Assembly (NCBI RefSeq): GCF_900111325.1
Contig: NZ_FOGW01000012.1
Location: 45,326-109,325, forward strand
Direction: 5' to 3'
Length of the DNA stretch: 64,000 nt
Source: Lachnobacterium bovis
Lineage (GTDB): Bacteria; Bacillota; Clostridia; Lachnospirales; Lachnospiraceae
Both the position numbers and the translations under genes were made by a program. The notes beneath the pieces are model-generated. The model had not been told where the DNA came from. It saw nothing but the letters and a program-made list of their open reading frames with translations, and searched no databases. This document shows, in pieces, positions 60,849 to 64,000 of the stretch; the first letter of the stretch is position 1, and each line of letters starts with the position of its first letter.

Positions 60849-61866
60849 TCTCACATAACTGATTAAAGTTGATACCAATAGCATTTGCTTCCTGAGGTAA
60901 TAAACTTGTTGGTGTCATTCCTGGTAAAGTATTAACTTCAAGACAGAAAATATTACCATTTTTATCTAGTAAGAAATCTGATCTAGAATATGTATCTAAA
61001 CCAATAGCTTCCGCTACCATTTCTGCATATTTTTGCATTTCCTTAGTTTTTTCTTCAGATAACTCTGCAGGACATGTTTCAATTGTACTTCCTGCTTTAT
61101 ATTTATTTTTATAATCGTAGAAGCCTTCTACAGGTGCAATTTCGATAATTGGCAATGCTTTACCAGACATAACACCTACTGAAAATTCTCTTCCTTCTAC
61201 AAATTCTTCTATAACTAATTCATTTTCCCATTTAAATGCATCATCAAGTGCTCTTGCAAATTCATCATCATTTTTTACAATAGTAACTCCAATACTAGAT
61301 CCGCCACAGCATGGTTTAACAACACATGGTAAATTTAAATTTAATTTTTTGTGATCATTACATCTACTATCTCTTGTCATTGAAACACCATTTGGAGTTG
61401 GTACATTTGCATTAATAAAAAATTTCTTTGACATATTTTTATCCATTGCAATTGCACTGCTTAAATAATCGCTACCTGTATATTTAATTCCAAATAAATC
61501 AAAAGCAGCTTGAATCTTACCGTTTTCACCATTTTCACCATGTAACGCCATAAAAACAATATCTGATTTCTGACATATTCTAATTACGTTTGGTCCAAAG
61601 AAACAATCTGATTGATCTTTTCTTGATGCTTTAACAGCCTCTAAATCAGGAGCAGTTTCAGGAATTGCACTAACTTTGACACTTACATCATCTGCTCTGT
61701 CAAAAATATCGTCTACATTAACTTCTTTTTCATCGTATCCCATAAAAACATCAAGTAAAATAACTTTATGTCCGTTCTCTTTTAACGCTTCTGCTACATT
61801 ACTTCCCGTAATAAAAGATACATCTCTTTCTGTACTTAATCCACCTGCTAAAACAACAATGTTCAT
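60814..61866 (-). CDS. ddl: D-alanine-D-alanine ligase
   Basis: Ddl makes the D-Ala-D-Ala dipeptide of peptidoglycan. The 350-residue protein has MNIVVLAGGLSTERDVSFITGSNVA, HGENGENGKIQ, PCVVKPCCGGSSIGVTIV, EEFVEGREFSVGV, and the C-terminal EVNTLPGMTPTSLLPQ. The active regions are complete. A downstream MurF gene uses its product. Its 3' end is tandemly repeated downstream. Confidence 0.96.
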   Translation of the reverse strand: MNIVVLAGGLSTERDVSFITGSNVAEALKENGHKVILLDVFMGYDEKEVNVDDIFDRADDVSVKVSAIPETAPDLEAVKASRKDQSDCFFGPNVIRICQKSDIVFMALHGENGENGKIQAAFDLFGIKYTGSDYLSSAIAMDKNMSKKFFINANVPTPNGVSMTRDSRCNDHKKLNLNLPCVVKPCCGGSSIGVTIVKNDDEFARALDDAFKWENELVIEEFVEGREFSVGVMSGKALPIIEIAPVEGFYDYKNKYKAGSTIETCPAELSEEKTKEMQKYAEMVAEAIGLDTYSRSDFLLDKNGNIFCLEVNTLPGMTPTSLLPQEANAIGINFNQLCEKLIEISLKKYQ

Positions 61867-62142
61867 AATAATTGCCTCTCTTTATAATTATATAATTTAT
61901 TTTTAGATGTTAGATTAAAATGTATAAAATACATTCTCTCTTTATGTCTTGTTACCAAAATTTAAATTCAAAAAATCATAATCTAACTTATTTTACACAC
62001 TATAATATTTCTATCTCTGGTAACTTTATCACTAAGTTATTATACTAGACCATTTATTAAATTTAAACAATATTTCTTTAAATTAAAACACTTTTAGTAA
62101 TTAAATAAGCACTTTTTGCAATAAATATAGTTAATAGTAAAC

Positions 62143-62178
62143 AAAAAATGAGAGAGCAGATTAAATTCCACTCTCTCA
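62143..62178 (-). terminator. Terminator of hpf
   Basis: Perfect arms TGAGAGAG / CTCTCTCA with a 14-nt loop and TTTTTT on the minus strand, about 280 bp after the hpf stop codon. Confidence 0.8.
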
Positions 62179-62213
62179 CGCCTTTTGAAACTATCCTTTT
62201 AACAATTTTTCTT

Positions 62214-62322
62214 ATCTTTTAATCTTTAATTTTTATATCTTTTAATCTTTAATTATCATATCTTTTAATCTTTAATTATCATATCTTTTAATCTTTAATT
62301 ATCATATCTTTTAATCTTTAAT
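62214..62322. repeat. 23-bp tandem repeat array in the hpf 3' region
   Basis: Five copies of a unit with core ATCTTTTAATCTTTAAT, starting at 62214, 62237, 62260, 62283 and 62306. Three or four are nearly identical. It lies in the transcribed region between the hpf stop and its terminator. Confidence 0.85.
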
Positions 62323-62459
62323 CTCTAAATATCTATTGATTTTTATAATAATATGATATTTTTATTATTTTATTTTTTCACTCTACTATTTTATTACTCA
62401 TTAATCTAACGACTAAACTCTTTATAGTACAGTAAATACTTATACAAAACGTAAACGTA

Positions 62460-62993
62460 CTAAAACTCTGGCTCAATTAATCCAAATGTATTACCTTTTC
62501 TTCTATACACAACATTAACTTCGTCAGTTTCAGCATTTCTAAAAACAAAGAAATCATGACCTGTTAATTCCATTTGAACACATGCATCTTCAGGATACAT
62601 TGGCTTTATTCCAAATTTCTTGGCCCTAACAATTTTTATTTCATCTGAATCATCATAATCATCTGAATCTATGAAAGATCTATTAAAAGATTCAATAGCA
62701 GATTGTTTACGCGCCAATAATTTCTTTCTGTATTTCTTTAACTGTTTTTCAATAACTTCTTCAGCTAAATCAATTGAAACATATAAATCATCACTAACTT
62801 GTTCAGATCTTATAACTGAACCCTTCACCGGGATCGTGACCTCTATAATCTGTCTTTCTTTTTCAACGCTTAATGTAACTTCAACTTCTGTATCTGGAGT
62901 AAAATATTTTTCTAATTTGTTTAACTTATCCTCAACAGCTTGTTTTAATCCATCAGTAAGCTCAATATTCTTTCCTGTAATTATAATATTCAT
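62460..62993 (-). CDS. hpf: Ribosome hibernation-promoting factor, long form
   Basis: HPF binds idle 70S ribosomes and, in the long form, joins them into 100S dimers. The ATG at 62993 with AAAGGAG at 8 bp gives about 177 residues; an upstream in-frame start at 63050 is rejected. The N-terminal S30AE/YfiA domain (MNIIITGKNIELTDGLKQAVEDKLNKLEKYF) is followed by a linker and the C-terminal dimerisation domain (VYRRKGNTFGLIEPEF). All expected parts are present. Confidence 0.95.
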   Translation of the reverse strand: MNIIITGKNIELTDGLKQAVEDKLNKLEKYFTPDTEVEVTLSVEKERQIIEVTIPVKGSVIRSEQVSDDLYVSIDLAEEVIEKQLKKYRKKLLARKQSAIESFNRSFIDSDDYDDSDEIKIVRAKKFGIKPMYPEDACVQMELTGHDFFVFRNAETDEVNVVYRRKGNTFGLIEPEF

Positions 62994-63423
62994 GATGGTC
63001 ACTCCTTTGCAAATAAATTTAGAACTAAATCTAGAAGAAAACACACTCACAATATATTTTTATTTTCACTTTGTTGCTAAAATTTCTTTTGTTGTCATCG
63101 TTTTATTTCTATATTTAATTCTAAATACATTATATCATATTATCTGACTATTTCAACCCTTTTCATTTATTATCTGTATTCGCTTTTTGTTTGCTGCTAT
63201 TTTCTCTGTTTTTCTGGTTCGAACAATAAAAACGCTTACCTCAAATTTAAATATCTGAGACAAAAAACATTCTCATTTAATTTAATCCGTAGTAAACGTT
63301 TTTATAATATTTCATATACTTTTTAATTATAATACTTTATAGTTTTTACTTTTTAAACTTTTTTCTTTTAATTGATTTTTAATAATTTTTCATAGTTTTA
63401 TTTGATAGATTTATTTGATAGAT
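62994..63423. other. 430-bp gap between hpf and the Dabb-domain gene
   Basis: It holds the hpf promoter (63129-63156) and a short direct repeat (TTTGATAGATTTA, twice near 63400-63425). The rest is AT-rich and no further gene or structured RNA is recognised. Confidence 0.6.
63129..63156 (-). promoter_or_regulatory. Promoter of hpf
   Basis: TTGAAA (63151-63156), 16-bp spacer, TATAAT (63129-63134) on the minus strand, about 135 bp upstream of the hpf start. Confidence 0.65.
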
Positions 63424-63729
63424 TTATTTAACTTCGTAATCCATACAAACTCTAGCCTTAGTGTAAGGACGAACTTTTGAATTTGCAACTTCAACATGTT
63501 TCTTATGTACTGCATATCCAGCTAAAGCTTGTTCATTTTCAAGTAATGAATCTAACATTACATCAGCATTCGATGTTTCCAAGCCTTCTGTTCTAACAAC
63601 TACTTCTAATAAGCCTGGTACAACTCCTACTAACCCTTCTAAGCCTTCTTTAATTTCTTTTTTTATTACCTTTTTTTCTTCATCAGATAATTCATCTTTT
63701 AATTGCCATAAAATAACATGTTTTACCAT
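63424..63729 (-). CDS. Dabb-domain (stress-responsive A/B barrel) protein
   Basis: The 101-residue protein begins MVKHVILWQLKDELSDEEKKVIKKEIKEGLEGL and ends YAVHKKHVEVANSKVRPYTKARVCMDYEV, the ferredoxin-like alpha+beta barrel pattern of the Dabb family. It is a single gene close to the end of the rRNA operon. Biological role unknown. Confidence 0.85.
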   Translation of the reverse strand: MVKHVILWQLKDELSDEEKKVIKKEIKEGLEGLVGVVPGLLEVVVRTEGLETSNADVMLDSLLENEQALAGYAVHKKHVEVANSKVRPYTKARVCMDYEVK

Positions 63730-63810
63730 AATCTTCTACCTCTCTAAAAATATTTTTTCTACATAAATATTAACAATAAAATAACTATTTTGCAACCATG
63801 TTATTTTTAT

Positions 63811-63846
63811 AAAAAAAAAGCCACATTCTTCACTAGAACATGACTC
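63811..63846 (-). terminator. Terminator of the rRNA operon
   Basis: Arms AGTCATGTTCT / AGAATGTGGCT (with G-U pairs) are followed by nine T on the minus strand, about 50 bp after the 23S 3' end. Confidence 0.8.
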
Positions 63847-63897
63847 TTTCTCACCATATATCTTCAAAACTTCATACAAGTTATTAAAAACCTTTTT

Positions 63898-64000
63898 GGT
63901 CAAGCCTTCGACCTATTAGTAACAGTCAGCTACATACATTACTGCACTTCCACCTCTGCCCTATTTACCTGTTAGTCTCTCAGGGGTCTTATCTCCTTTT
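63898..64000 (-). rRNA. 23S ribosomal RNA, 3' end only
   Basis: On the minus strand the segment ends with TACTAATAGGTCGAAGGC followed by TTGACC, the conserved 3' terminus of 23S rRNA. The gene continues past the window edge. No 5S gene follows before the terminator. Confidence 0.95.

Larger units (their letters stand above)
61867..62459. other. 593-bp AT-rich gap between ddl and hpf
   Basis: Upstream leader of ddl on the right side, the hpf terminator (62143-62178) and the 23-bp tandem repeats (62214-62322) are the only elements seen. No additional gene, tRNA or clear promoter is recognised. Confidence 0.6.

Noticed and set aside
62214..62322. CRISPR array
   Set aside because: The 23-bp units follow each other without unique spacers, so it is a simple tandem repeat.

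Overview
This 64-kb window is low-GC, mostly minus-strand chromosomal DNA of a Gram-positive clostridium. Gene content (SpoVG, HU, FtsH/Hpt/TilS/DivIC/RqcP order, GlgC+GlgD, eukaryote-like ProRS, DnaD plus a DnaC-type loader, long-form HPF) points to the family Lachnospiraceae. This is inference from gene families; no 16S gene is present. The right edge enters the 3' end of a 23S rRNA gene.

Layout: 1-2140, end of a lipoprotein metalloprotease. 2269-2474, tRNA-Leu and tRNA-Tyr. 2685-2785, an orphan C-rich candidate small RNA. 2993-8063, ftsH-hpt-tilS-divIC-like-rqcP and hup. 8172-12426, PEGA lipoprotein, cca, proS. 12615-16119, two ABC ATPases and two ABC permeases with an easily missed 33-residue cationic hydrophobic peptide gene between them. 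16238-19182, pseudouridine synthase and a two-component system. 19377-27685, an unusual operon: a double-glycine peptide, a lipoprotein binding protein with an Asp-box region, a doubly deleted C39 peptidase/ABC exporter, two CUT1-type permeases, an HlyD-like adaptor and a MacB-like membrane protein. 27871-39498, metK behind a SAM-I riboswitch, murA, aroK, foldase, mfd, pth, spoVG, glgD, glgC. 39779-45265 (plus strand), murC, a cluster of DnaA boxes, a DnaD-domain gene, a helicase-loader gene and prs. 45450-53542, a repeat-rich membrane protein, mnmA, an ArsR repressor, acetyltransferases and small enzymes. 53827-58032, an accessory region. 58208-64000, rpsI, rplM, murF, ddl, hpf, a Dabb-domain gene and the 23S end.

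The accessory region looks like the decayed remains of an integrated element. An 18-bp sequence at the 3' end of rpsI recurs (17/18) at 54982-54999. Between the copies lie an ImmR-like repressor, an ImmA-like protease gene with one in-frame TAG, a frameshifted DUF4417 gene, a toxin-like gene with two small unknown partners, and two copies of a hairpin-plus-26-bp repeat.

The best candidates for undescribed biology are: (1) the peptide/CUT1/HlyD/MacB-like operon at 19377-27685; (2) the 33-residue peptide gene at 14132-14233; (3) the DnaA-box cluster ahead of the DnaD and helicase-loader genes; (4) the paired hairpin repeats around the toxin-like cassette; (5) the orphan C-rich RNA at 2685-2785.
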